The position numbers and the translations under genes were made by a program. A stretch of 64,000 bases of DNA, from positions 68,867,062-68,931,061 of the forward strand of contig CM069446.1 in NCBI GenBank assembly GCA_035610835.1, read 5' to 3'. The stretch is from Ophiura sarsii (taxonomy: Eukaryota > Echinodermata > Ophiuroidea > Amphilepidida > Ophiuridae). Under the pieces are notes generated by a model that searched no databases, had not been told where the DNA came from, and was given only the letters and a program-made list of their open reading frames with translations. This document shows, piece by piece, positions 1 through 10,141 of the stretch (positions within the stretch are counted from its first letter, which is position 1; every line of letters begins with the position of its first letter).

Positions 1-590
1 CAGATCGTCGATCCTGTTGGAGACATGTACGAGGGAACTATGGCTAAAGTGATTTCTCCAGATGGAGAAACAGATCTGTTCGAAATCTTAGCTGGTGTAC
101 TTTAGGGTGACACCCTTTCCCCATATCTGTTTGTTATTGTACTAGACTTCGCCCTGAGAATGGCTATAACAGGAAAGGAAGAAGAGCTTGGATTCCACCT
201 TGAAAAGCGAAGAAGCAGAAGGACTGGACCTGTAGCAGTGACAGACTTTGACTTTGCGGACAATATTGCCCTGCTGTCTGAAGAAGATCTGCTTCAGAGG
301 GTCGAGACATCAGTGGCTAAAGTTGGCTTGTCTATGAATGCAAAGAAGACAAAGTTCATGGCATACAACCAAACAAGTGCGGTGGAAATCAGAACAAATG
401 ATGGAACCAAACTAGATGAAGTAAACGATTTCAAATACCTAGGTGCCTGGATGTCAAGCACTGAAACGGATATCAAGCAACGCAAGGCAGCAGCTTGGAG
501 AGCCTGTGGGAAGCTGAACAAGATCTGGAAATCCACCCTACCTATCAAACTTCGCCTGTTCGCAGCAACTGTTGAATCTGTGTCACTATA
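1..590 (+). pseudogene. Non-LTR retrotransposon reverse transcriptase, 5' part of a broken copy
   Basis: Reading frame 1 from base 1 gives a reverse-transcriptase palm/thumb segment: an AGVL-stop-GDTLSPYLF block, then the catalytic-box region TDFDFADNIALLSE, a block ending LSMNAKKTKFM, and FKYLGAWMSS. In working relatives the first block reads VLQGD, so the TAG at 103-105 is a CAG-to-TAG nonsense change. The catalytic box reads FADN instead of FADD, so one of the paired metal-binding aspartates is lost. The frame runs to about 590, where a MITE interrupts it, and the 3' part resumes near 1269. It is clearly a non-LTR (LINE-type) RT; the clade (RTE-like or other) was not resolved. The 5' end lies outside the window. 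Confidence 0.85.
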
Positions 591-1268
591 CAGGGTGTAT
601 CAAAAAAATTAGGACACTTTTTCATGACGGTGTAATACTTTTTATAATCATTAGACCATGACCAATTTAGTCTCAATGTAAAGCCCAATTAATTATTATG
701 ATATCCTGAAAATGTGAGATCAATCCGATGAAAAATAAGAAAACTAGCATAATTTGCGTAAACCATGTCATTTACTGGTTTGTACAATGGGATTTACGTG
801 TATAGACCAGTAAATAACATGGTTTACGTTTCAATACGTTACACTAATTATAAACATAGAAAATAATTTATCAGTCAATAGCAAAGATTAGTTTGGTAAT
901 CCATTTAATTCTGGCACAAATCAATACTGGGCAAATAATCCACAACTCAGATGCAAGCATATTCTGTGCAAATTAAAAAAGTTATCGAACCCACTGTAGA
1001 TGGTTCATTACCATGATATTGGCATAAATAGTGTGCGCGTTCATTTTACTCTACTGTTACTGTGTGAATGACCATTGTACATACTACAAAATAGATTGCC
1101 TTGCCTAATAGGTCACAATTTCCTTAATTAATGATGGATTTTTCTCATCTCTTCAGGATTTTATCTTTATCGGTTGTACTTTACATTGAAATAAAAATTA
1201 GTCATGCTTCAGTGATTTAACAAGGATTTACACCATCATCAAAAAGTGTCCTAATTTTTTTGATACAC
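591..1268. mobile_element. TIR MITE (copy A) inserted in the RT relic
   Basis: The element begins CAGGGTGTATCAAAAAAATT after a TA and ends with the inverted form AATTTTTTTGATACAC. It splits the RT coding sequence, since the two flanks join into one RT C-terminal region. The last few bases of the right TIR (CCTG) are missing compared with copy B at 5156-5851. No transposase frame is present. The TIR style and left TA suggest a Tc1/mariner-type non-autonomous element. Confidence 0.8.
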
Positions 1269-1639
1269 GGACCACCACCCCTAAGCTAGCAAAGCAACTT
1301 GACAGCTGTTATACTCGTATGCTGAGGGCTGTCCTCAACATTCACTGGAAGCAACATACAACTAACACAGAGCTGTATGGAGATCTCCACAAAATCACCC
1401 AAAAGATCAGGGAGAGAAGGACAAGATTCTCAGGCCACTGCTTTAGGAGTCATGAATGTGTGTCAAAGCTGGTTCACTGGATACCAAAGCATGGGAGAAG
1501 GAAACCTGGAAAACCTGCCCTAACTTACATCGATGTGCTTAAACAGGACACTGGTTTGGATGTAGGAGACTTAAAGACAGCAACGCAGGACAGGAAAGTG
1601 TGGAGAGCCATTATAGATCGAGAACACAACTCGAATTAA
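1269..1639 (+). pseudogene. Non-LTR retrotransposon RT, 3' part of the same broken copy
   Basis: Frame 2 continues the protein interrupted at 590: TTTPKLAKQLDSCYTRMLRA, then a block containing RERRTRFSGHCFRS, HGRRKPGKPALTYIDVLKQD and QDRKVWRAIIDRE, ending at a TAA at 1637-1639. This is the typical C-terminal tail of the same LINE class. The ATG at 1319 is internal and not a real start. Host sequence on both sides of the MITE is collinear, so this is one element interrupted once. Confidence 0.8.
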
Positions 1640-1651
1640 GCAAGTAAGCAA

Positions 1652-2235
1652 GATGACTACCCCTTGATCACAGCCCCCCCCCCCCCCCCCCATCCAAAAA
1701 CACCCACAAAAACATAAAGACACATTGATGACATGGGAAAATTAAAGACGGTATGAAAACAATTTTTTTCTCAGAAAACAATTTTTACCTTGGCAAAAAT
1801 TCCTATTTGATTATAGCTTTTTGTAACATTGGTATATTTCCCTTCTCCATATTATTGGTAACATTGTTTATGAAGAAAAAAAACATGATTCAAAGCAGAC
1901 TGGGTATCATACTCATTTTATGAAATTCACCAAATCAACTAAAAAGAGAGAAAAAAAACTGGGAGATATTTAATTTGAACAAAACAACACTATTAGAGCC
2001 CAGCCGCCCGGACATAAGGTCAAATGGTGTTAACGGTTAAAAAATTTGAGGCCAGGCCCCGGCCGAGCTGAGGGTGCCGGGGCATCCCCTGTCAGGCTTT
2101 CCACCCTATCCCCATCACCAAAATGAAATGACAGTCTCTGATATGACTGTACAGTCAGTGATGACTACCCCTTGATCACAGCCCCCCCCCCCCCCATCCA
2201 AAAAGCCCCACGAAAACATAAAGACACATTGATAG
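1652..2235. repeat. Two direct copies of a ~75-bp block with poly-C
   Basis: The block starting GATGACTACCCCTTGATCAC, followed by a long C run and AACATAAAGACACATTGAT, occurs at about 1652-1727 and again at 2158-2232. The intervening 430 bp is AT-rich with no coding signal. Confidence 0.75.
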
Positions 2236-3088
2236 TTGTATACGTTTATGTGCCTGCGTTTGGGGTGCCTTTTCTCAAAATTTAGTATATTGATGGGTGG
2301 TATTGATTAAATCAGAAGTATTTTTGGTTTTTTTAAATGCCCCCTTAATTCTTTGATGGTACTGTATACATAGAAGGTGTAATTTCCAATGTCCGAAGTT
2401 CAAATGTTTAAATACAGTTTCGAGAACCCAATTTTGGTTAAAATACACTTTTGAGAACTCAATTTTGCACTTACCTTCCGTTTATTGTAAATAGGCCTGC
2501 ATGTATAACAAGGGATGAAGGAAAAAAGAAAAAAAAATTCAAGGCTCATTTGGCATGTTTGGTGCGATCTGGTGTATACTTTTGACCAACATTTTACTGA
2601 AAAGCCACCTCTTCAAGAAGTTGAGCATAACTGATATATATTCTTGATTTAAATATACATGGTTTAAAAGCTCGAACAGGGGGGAGTCTGGGCTCAGAAG
2701 TAGAAACATTTTCAATTTTCGAACTCATTTGCTTCGATCTGGTGTATACTTTTGACCAATATTTTATGAAAAGCAATCCCTTTCCTTCGTTTCTTCTCTT
2801 TTTTTCCCCTTCTTCTTTTTTTTCTTTCTTCACAAAAAGGTGTCACTCTTTCTCTTCCCCTTCCCTCTCCCTCTCTCTTTTCCCTTTTTTTGTCAATTTT
2901 TTACCAGGGGGCGCGTGCCCCCTCCGCCCCCTGGATCCGCGCCTGCCCACCCCCTGGTTACGCCACCGAACGGGTCAAGGCAGAATGGGAAATGTCTCGA
3001 AATTGTTTCAGGTATCCTCATCCAGACGTTTATGATAATCAGTTAAATATTTTATGAATTTTAGACCATTCAGACATTATTGTGCATA
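2236..3088. other. Non-coding DNA with a dispersed repeat and pyrimidine tract
   Basis: The motif GATCTGGTGTATACTTTTGA occurs at about 2568 and 2737, and again near 23676, so this is a dispersed repeat. A CT-rich tract (2778-2890) produces short Pro/Ser/Phe-rich open frames that I take as compositional. No gene seen. Confidence 0.6.
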
Positions 3089-3985
3089 TACCGTATATAA
3101 CCAGCATTTGGCACGTTTTTATCTGGTTTTTATCTCTGATATACAGTGCGCCATCTCGCGATCAAAACGTCTTTTAAAAGTTTAATCTTAAAGGCACTTC
3201 CGAATCTCAACTGTTTGCAAAAGTCACATTACTCGCTACATACCCGAGATCCGCGTATACATCATATAAACCCCATGATGTAATGTTGATAGCTCGCGTA
3301 CCGAAAGATTGGCTACAAACAGCAAAATGTACGAACAAAATGCATGTCTAGAAATGTTTCGAAAAGTCATTCTATTCATTTGAATGAAACCACGATTATA
3401 ATCTGAAACAACATGAAATCATTTATTGGGCGAGAACCCTATGTTAAATACATACAAAAATAGAAATATAAAGCATTTTAACTTCCTATTTATAGGATAG
3501 AACTATCATTTGAATTTATGTCTGTTCAACTATTACCATTCAGTGCTCCGATAGCGTAATCGGTAGCGCATCAGACTTACAATCTAAAGACCGTGGGTTC
3601 GAATCCCACAGAGAATGTTTTGTTTTTCCCGTTACTATTATATTTAGTAAATGTAGAGATTATTTTAATATCGTTCAATCATAATATTATTTTGATTCCA
3701 GATACTTTTCATTTTATTTAATAGAATGATATTCTTACAGATTCAATGAGGTTTTAATTTGAATGTACTTATGTACTATCACTTCATGGGGGTGCATGTA
3801 CATATACATGTATAGGTTTAATACATGCTTAGCGTTGCGTTATTGAATTATTGCAATACCCCGCCCATTGTTACACCATGGTTATTCACGCAATAATCTA
3901 TCAGGCCAATTGTTATTGAAAGAAGTCAGCCGTCGTTGAATCGATTCTTATTTCCCATCTGATCTGTTTGTAGTCAGAAGTCAAG
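3089..3985 (+). repeat. Left arm of a ~5 kb inverted-repeat unit
   Basis: From TACCGTATATAACCAGC onward this arm matches the reverse complement of 7290-8160. Shared blocks include the TTTTTATCTCTGATATACAG region, AAACGTCTTTTAAAAGTTTA, AGGCACTTCCGAATCTCAA, GAACCCTATGTTAAA, the tRNA-like sequence at 3545 and TTGAATCGAT near 3938. The arms are diverged, with clear islands of identity and indels. TA flanks both outer ends. The arrangement fits a large old TIR element or an inverted duplication. Confidence 0.8.
3545..3617 (+). tRNA. tRNA-like sequence (Lys-like body), probable pseudogene or tRNA-derived repeat
   Basis: It has a tRNA-Lys-like D arm and B box: ATCGGTAGCGCATCAGACTT and GTGGGTTCGAATCCCAC. 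The T stem pairs perfectly and the D stem pairs. The anticodon loop CTTACAA would give UAC, the anticodon stem has a mismatch, and the acceptor strands (GCTCCGA and AGAGAAT) barely pair. The decay and its mirror copy at 7646-7717 argue for a tRNA-derived module carried by the inverted repeat, not a working gene. Confidence 0.55.
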
Positions 3986-5039
3986 GCATGAAAATACCAG
4001 TCAATAGTTAGGTCACCCAAGCCCTATATGAAAGCTATGAAGATTGTTAAACGGGGTCAGTCGTCACAAACATGCACAAACACAATAGCCAAACGACCTT
4101 GCTTTTGTCAACACTCCCTACACAGAGGACTGCAGTGCAAATCTCTACGATTTTCGCTATGTAATCTCTATGGCGGATTTCATTCCGTTGTAAGAAGCTA
4201 TGATGTTTGCGTGGTCTTCGCTATCTCCAAGCAGATAGAGCAATACGTACATGGACTTTTTTGTAGACGAGGGTTCATTTCATGATTTGGTGAGGTTTAG
4301 AATGAGTTAGGATTCCTGTAATTTCGAAGACCACAGATTTTCAAAACGTGAATTTTCCAACATTTTACGACATTAATTTGGTCACAAAACGTGTTTAATA
4401 CTATAAATGTTACCGTCCTGCAGATGCTAATGACCCTCTTCTAAAATTCTACATGATTTTTAACACGTTTCTCAGTTTTTGAGATGCCCAAATAGACCAT
4501 TTTCCAAAGCTATTTCTAGCAAATATTGCAGTCACTGATACTCCATTGTTTTCTTGCGTATAACAAAATCTGACACGCAGCGTGACCTCCCTGCTGGCTG
4601 TACCGTCTATTTTGTTCGCCCCGGCCCGCCAGTAAATCGAGATTTCAAGAAAACAAATATAAATTGGGTCATTTACAACTCGCGATTATGACGGATTGCC
4701 TCCATCAATTGTGATCATCTTAGGCTCATTTTGAAGGGGAATTCCTATTTATTTAGGACATTATTTCCGATTTCACAAAAAACATGATTTTTGTTTACTT
4801 TTTTGGAGTCGATAAAGAGGCCTTTTCAATGCGATCGTAAATATCATAATTTTGATGATTTTTAGACGTCGTAGCAAAAACTTTGTGCACAAGAAATGTT
4901 CCTAACGTATTACACTTAATCAAAAATATGTTTATTTGTAATACATTTTTGGACAGGGGTCAGGGCCACGACTTTTATTCACCTACAGTAAAAATATACG
5001 CCATTTTCCAACCTACAGAGACTTTTCTAACAAAAGGAA

Positions 5040-5117
5040 TTCATCAGGATTCGAACCGAGGAGGGGAGAATCCATTAGATTACTAGTCCATAGTCTTAAC
5101 CGCTCGGCCATAACTAC
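5040..5117 (-). tRNA. tRNA-Ser-like sequence, probable pseudogene
   Basis: The minus strand reads GTAGTTATGGCCGAGCGGTT, then GACTAGTAATC and a B box GGTTCGAATCC, the order of a serine-type tRNA with a long variable arm. The anticodon loop would give AGU. The T stem and acceptor stem are poorly paired. I treat it as a tRNA-derived relic. Confidence 0.5.
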
Positions 5118-5155
5118 TCAATGACGTGTTTATGTGTTCTCTACATAATGAACTA

Positions 5156-5851
5156 CAGGGTGTATCAAAAAAATTAGGACACTTTTTTATGACAGTGTAA
5201 TACTTGTTATAATCATTGGACCATGACCAATTTAGTCTCAATGTAAAGCCCAATTAATTATTATGATATCCTGAAGATATGAGATCAATCCGATGAAAAA
5301 TAAGTACACTAGCATAATTTGCGTAAACCATGTCATTTACTGGTTTGTACAATGGGATTTACATGTATAGACCAGTAAATAACATGGTTTATGTTTCAAT
5401 ACGTTTCAATAATTATAAACATAGAAAATAGTCTATCAGTCAATAGCAAAGAGTAGTTTGGTAATCCATTATTCTGGCACAAATCAATACTGGCTAAATA
5501 GGCCTAATCCACAAATCAGATGCATGCATATTCTGTGCAAATTAAAACAGTTCTCGAACCCACTGTAGATGGTTCATTAGCATGATAAGAAGTAGAATTG
5601 GCATTAATAGTGTGCACGTTCATGTTAATCTACTGTTACTGTGTGAATGACCATTGTACATACTACAAAATAGATCGCCTTGCCTAATAGGTCACAATTT
5701 CCTTAATTAATAATGGATTTTTCTCATCTTTTCAGGATTTTATCTTTATCAGTTGTTCTTTACATTAAAATAAAATTTGGTCATGCTTCAGTGATTTAAC
5801 AAGGATTTAAACCATCATCAAAAAGTGTCCTAATTTTTTTGATACACCCTG
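5156..5851. mobile_element. TIR MITE (copy B), intact ends
   Basis: It is a full-length copy of the 591-1268 element. Both ends are present: CAGGGTGTATCAAAAAAATT and the inverted AATTTTTTTGATACACCCTG. The length is 696 bp and identity to copy A is high throughout. It lies inside the inverted-repeat unit, so it is younger than that unit. A TA precedes the left end; the right flank begins TT. No coding capacity. Confidence 0.85.
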
Positions 5852-6717
5852 TTGTGGTAAACTATTAAGTATTCGACGACATTTTAGCCAAATTGAACCC
5901 AGTTTCTAAATTGTATTTTAAATGTGAAAACGGTGTCGCTGCAAGCTAGTTTTGGATTCAATGTAAAGAGCAATACATCGATATGATCATAAAAGGTTAT
6001 TAATTTAAAGCTATTTAATGAGACAGGGGTCAGGGCCACAGGAAATATACCTTATTTTTTCAGTAATGACAAAAACATCTTCTTCAGAAAAGAGCATTTT
6101 CAAGAAGAAGCGTCCCTGCAAACATGACTTAAGCATATCAAAATAATGGATTAATATTTTATTGCTCCCCTTAGTAAAAATCCCCTAGTCACATGGCGTT
6201 GAACCACATTTAAATGCCTTGATGTTGGCATTGTATAAGGCTGACATTTTGGCATATTGAATTGCACAAGATCGACATCCTCTTTTCAAGGGAAAATAAA
6301 ATTGCGTCGTATACAATAGACTCACTCAACCGTTGGCATCTGACTAGGGGGAGGGGGTGGGGAGGTGGGTACCGCGCCATTTTGTCCCGAAGCAATGGTC
6401 ATGACGTCATATTTTGGTCTATTTTCTGAACCTTTGTATTGGATTTACGTGCAAAATATATGCCCTTGGCATCATACTTTCCCGGGTGTGTGGGTGCACT
6501 TTAAATTTCAGATGTTCTAACATGGACGGATATCTAACCAATTTAATTTTTAAAAAACCACGATCCACACACCTCAGAATTGCAAAAAAAGCATAAAACA
6601 AGTCCACTTTTTTGTGCCTTTGAACAGAGTGGCGGCCGGGAATGTAGAATTTAACACAGTGCATTAACCCATGACCCATGATATAAATACATTATTTGCA
6701 AAGATTTTTCTCAATTA

Positions 6718-6790
6718 GCACGGTTAGTGTAGTGGATAGAACGTCGACATTGGGAGCGAAAGGTTGTGGGTTCGAGCCCCATTAGGAGCA
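6718..6790 (+). tRNA. tRNA-like sequence with strong A and B boxes, repeat-borne
   Basis: The A-box region TTAGTGTAGTGGATAGAACG and the B box GGGTTCGAGCC are well formed. The body resembles a Val/Asp-type tRNA, but the anticodon and acceptor stems do not fold cleanly. The sequence plus ~90 bp of 3' flank recurs in reverse orientation at about 16445-16610, so it is part of a dispersed element. Confidence 0.5.
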
Positions 6791-6899
6791 CTTTTGTTTT
6801 ATATGCTGGATTTGCTTAGCCTGCCGGCATCATCTGTATGCTTGCCCACACGGACACCATGCACCACTGCTGGCGTTGACCGTATAAATTACGCCATTT

Positions 6900-7018
6900 A
6901 CGCAAAAATGGCACAATAAAATCCGTGGTCCACGACTATAATTGTGATAGTTTTATTATTTAACCATATCCATTTATTTATAACGAACGGATTTTTATTG
7001 TGCCATTTTTGCCAAATG
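6900..7018. repeat. Short inverted repeat
   Basis: The segment with AATGGCACAATAAAATCCGT (near 6907) is mirrored by ACGGATTTTTATTGTGCCAT (near 6986), with about 60 bp between the arms. It could be a small foldback MITE. Confidence 0.65.
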
Positions 7019-7289
7019 TGTGTGTTTCTCTCGCACAAAATGTGTTAAAATGTGATTATACTCCTTATTTTTAAAAGAACGGTACATTTTTGTGACATTT
7101 TCGTGGATCTCTGTGGCGTGCATAGGTTGGCCATGTCGTTGGCGATCGGAAATCACAGAGCATTTCGTTAAAACAAGTGTAAATTATTTTTCAACGATAC
7201 GTATCACGTGATAACCACGATCGTTTTCGCAAAATATCGCAAAATGGCGCGGTACCCCAACCCACCCTACATGTAGCATCTGACTGGGT

Positions 7290-8160
7290 CTATTTCAACG
7301 AAGCTACAAACATGACAAACAGATAATATGTTGGTACATGCACATGACCGTACAATCATATACGCCTAAACATGGGAAATTAGAATATCGATTCAATGAC
7401 GAAACGATCGACTCTTTTCATAATGGCACAATTGGCCTTTCCCGGCTATAGGGTCTCAATAATTCAATGTACGCATCGCTGACCATGAACAAGTAAAAGT
7501 TTAACTGCATTCAAATTATTGAATTTAGACAATCATTCAAATTAAAAGTATCTTGTCCGTGGATTCACAAATATTATGGGGAACGATAAACAAACCCAAC
7601 ATAAAATTACTAAATCTAATATGATACTAACGAAGACAAAAAAACATTCTGGGTGGGATTCGAACCACCGGCCTTTCGATCATTAACCCAATGCTCTACC
7701 GATTGACCCAACGGCGCACTGTTGTTACAACATAAATAGATTTAAATAGATTACTATCCCATAAATTGGAAGTTAATAATGCTTTTAAAATTTATAGTTT
7801 TGTATGTTTTTAACATAGGGTTCTCGCTTAAAAATTGATTTGATGTTGCTTCAGATTGTAACTCTGGTTTCATTGAAATAAAGCGGAATGACTGTTAGAA
7901 ACATTTCTAGACACGGATTTCGTTCACATTTGATGTTTGTAGCCACTCTTCAGTATTGCATCATGGGTTTTATCACACGTGTACGCGGATCTCAGGTATG
8001 TAGCGAGTCATGTGATTGTTGCCCGAGGGTAAACATTTGAGATTCGGAAGTGCCTTTAAGATTAAACTTTTAAAAGACGTTTTGATCGCGAGATGGCGCA
8101 CTGTATATCAGAGATAAAAACCAGATAAAAACGTGCCAAATGCTGGTTATATACGGTATA
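7290..8160 (-). repeat. Right arm of the ~5 kb inverted-repeat unit
   Basis: This is the reverse-complement partner of 3089-3985. It ends TGCTGGTTATATACGGTA followed by TA. The outer ~160 bp is the best conserved part, and the inner part is interrupted by indels. It includes a tRNA-like sequence on the minus strand. Confidence 0.8.
7646..7717 (-). tRNA. tRNA-like sequence, mirror partner of the 3545 copy
   Basis: The minus strand reads CAATCGGTAGAGCATTGGGT and GGTTCGAATCCCACC, homologous in place and sequence to the left-arm copy. The anticodon loop TTAATGA would give AAU. The acceptor strands do not pair, so a functional tRNA is unlikely. Confidence 0.5.
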
Positions 8161-10141
8161 CGGAATAAATAGAAGTGATGGCAAAGATGACATTATGGTG
8201 CGTTATAAGTCTTATTTTGGTACGATCTTACATGTACTATGCAATGCAGACATTTGTATGCCCGGTCCCCCAACTTAAAACAGAAGTTGGTAACCATGAC
8301 TGCAAGTCTAAAAATCGCGAAAAAGGGGTTTATTTTCGATTGTCAGCGCAGACCGCGAAATCATGAAAATAGGGTGTATTTCATGAATTAGTCTCTGCGA
8401 TATTCGAAAAGGGATTATAAGAAGAGGATCGAGAAAACAACTCAAATGACTCAAAACAGCCTTTAATTCTGTGAACTGGAAGGAGACTCTGCGTGAGGAA
8501 TCGGGCTGCAACCAAATGTGAACACAGTTCACCAATCACTACCGTGACTGTACAGATAAATTCATACCAAATAGAGAGAAATTACCTAGGTAGAATTAAG
8601 CCACCATATGAAATCCAAAGTCAGATGAAGTTGCTACAATTTGAAGAAAACCGCATTTGATTTGGTTTGGTAATATAACAGAGAAATGAGCAAATATACA
8701 TGTATGTAAGAACACAAAGATTAAGGACTAGCTGCCAACCCATGCTCAATTCATACAACACATTTTCCATTTCAGTGGCGTCGCCAGAGAGGGGGGGGGG
8801 GGCGATCGCATGAATCATGGGAATTATGATGGTCAAACTTACACAGATGCGCGCACAATGTGTCCCCAAAATACGACATTCTTTGCTAGAGCCAAAATGT
8901 ACCTCGATCGTTAAAAAAAAGGTGTAAAGTCAAAAAAAATTGCGCGCTACACGCACATTTCTGGACTCACAAAGTCTAGTCCGTTCATTCTCATTTCTCC
9001 CCCCCCCCCCCCCCCCCCCCCCATATCAAAACCTAGCTACGGCACTGTTCCAGTAAACAGGGGGAGCGGGCCCAGAGAAGCACTCCCCCTCTTCCGGGCA
9101 GAAGCATATTTCATTAGAACCCCTTTCAAACAAAATGAATAACAATACAATATAATGTCGAATCCGACTGGAATTGAGACTAGTCGTAATATTTTCTTTG
9201 ATAGGCAGAAACCTGACCTAACACATATTTGTGAATATTTTGGAACAGCGCTATATCCGCACTATTTTTCATTATTATTATTATTTTGTTTGTTTGTTTG
9301 TTTGTTTACACGGTCAGTTCGTTTTCGTACTGACACACGCTTGATTATAATATCCACGCATTTAAATATTTCCGAAGACCTTGAGATCCTACAAAGTATT
9401 CATATTTCCATGCATACCACACACGTATTTACAACTTGGAATTTTGAATAAGTCCACCAGCCCATAGAGGTAAATCATAGATCCTTTTTCCCCGTTTTCA
9501 GGACAGGAGTCCATGTACAGCGCTCATCAAACATGTAGCAATTGAAATGTATTTGTGTATTTGAAAGATTCCGTGACTCTCGAATGCTACATTGACCAAA
9601 ATATAATGATTTTAACATTTTACCATCCCAGATATCATTTCTTGAACGTGTCATTATTTTGGTCTCAAATTATTTGACTTTGAAAACCAAAAAACATTGC
9701 CCCACCAAACTCCCTGCGAATGGACGACCTTTGTATAAATAACCTCTCGTCTTGAAGATACAAAAACTAATTAAATGACTCGGATTACACCAGCATGGCA
9801 CCTCGAAAACATCGAAGGGGACGGCCGTCCACATAGATTGCCAATCGTGCTAACAGGGATTGGCTATAAACAGAACCAACCGGAAACAACACAGGACCCA
9901 ACCATTTCTAGCGCGGGCGGTAAATTGGAAATTTCTTCGACAGCTCAATAATTTCTGATTATTGTAACCAAGCTCTACATAATATTTCACATAATGTAAT
10001 TAATATTTCGTCACATCGTTCAACTTGATAAAACTAAAGGTTGAACCAGCTTATTCACACATTACGGTTCCGTCCCCTTTACAGAGTGAGATTTTTGTAA
10101 CCACGCTTTTGGGGTTGTATCCGTGGTTATACATCAAATAA
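8161..10141. other. Unique AT-rich DNA with homopolymer runs
   Basis: The stretch contains a G run near 8790, a long C run at 8999-9022 and a short TTTG microsatellite near 9285. Open frames are below 100 codons, lack protein-like composition and have no splice context. Nothing gene-like seen. Confidence 0.6.

Larger units (their letters stand above)
3986..7289. other. Interior of the inverted-repeat unit
   Basis: This is about 3.3 kb between the arms. It contains a MITE (5156-5851), tRNA-like sequences at 5040-5117 and 6718-6790, two direct copies of GACAGGGGTCAGGGCCAC (about 4956 and 6023), and local inverted repeats around GGTACCGCGCCATTTTG (6369) and its complement (7243). No transposase, helicase or polymerase frame is visible. 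The longest open frames are under 90 codons and unconvincing. Confidence 0.6.

Noticed and set aside
3545..7717. Four functional tRNA genes
   Set aside because: The A/B boxes are good, but acceptor stems do not pair and anticodons are inconsistent with the tRNA bodies. Repeat-borne relics fit better.
1675..9022. Poly-C and poly-G runs as features
   Set aside because: Homopolymers of 12-24 bases are common here and may include assembly length errors. They were noted only within other entries.
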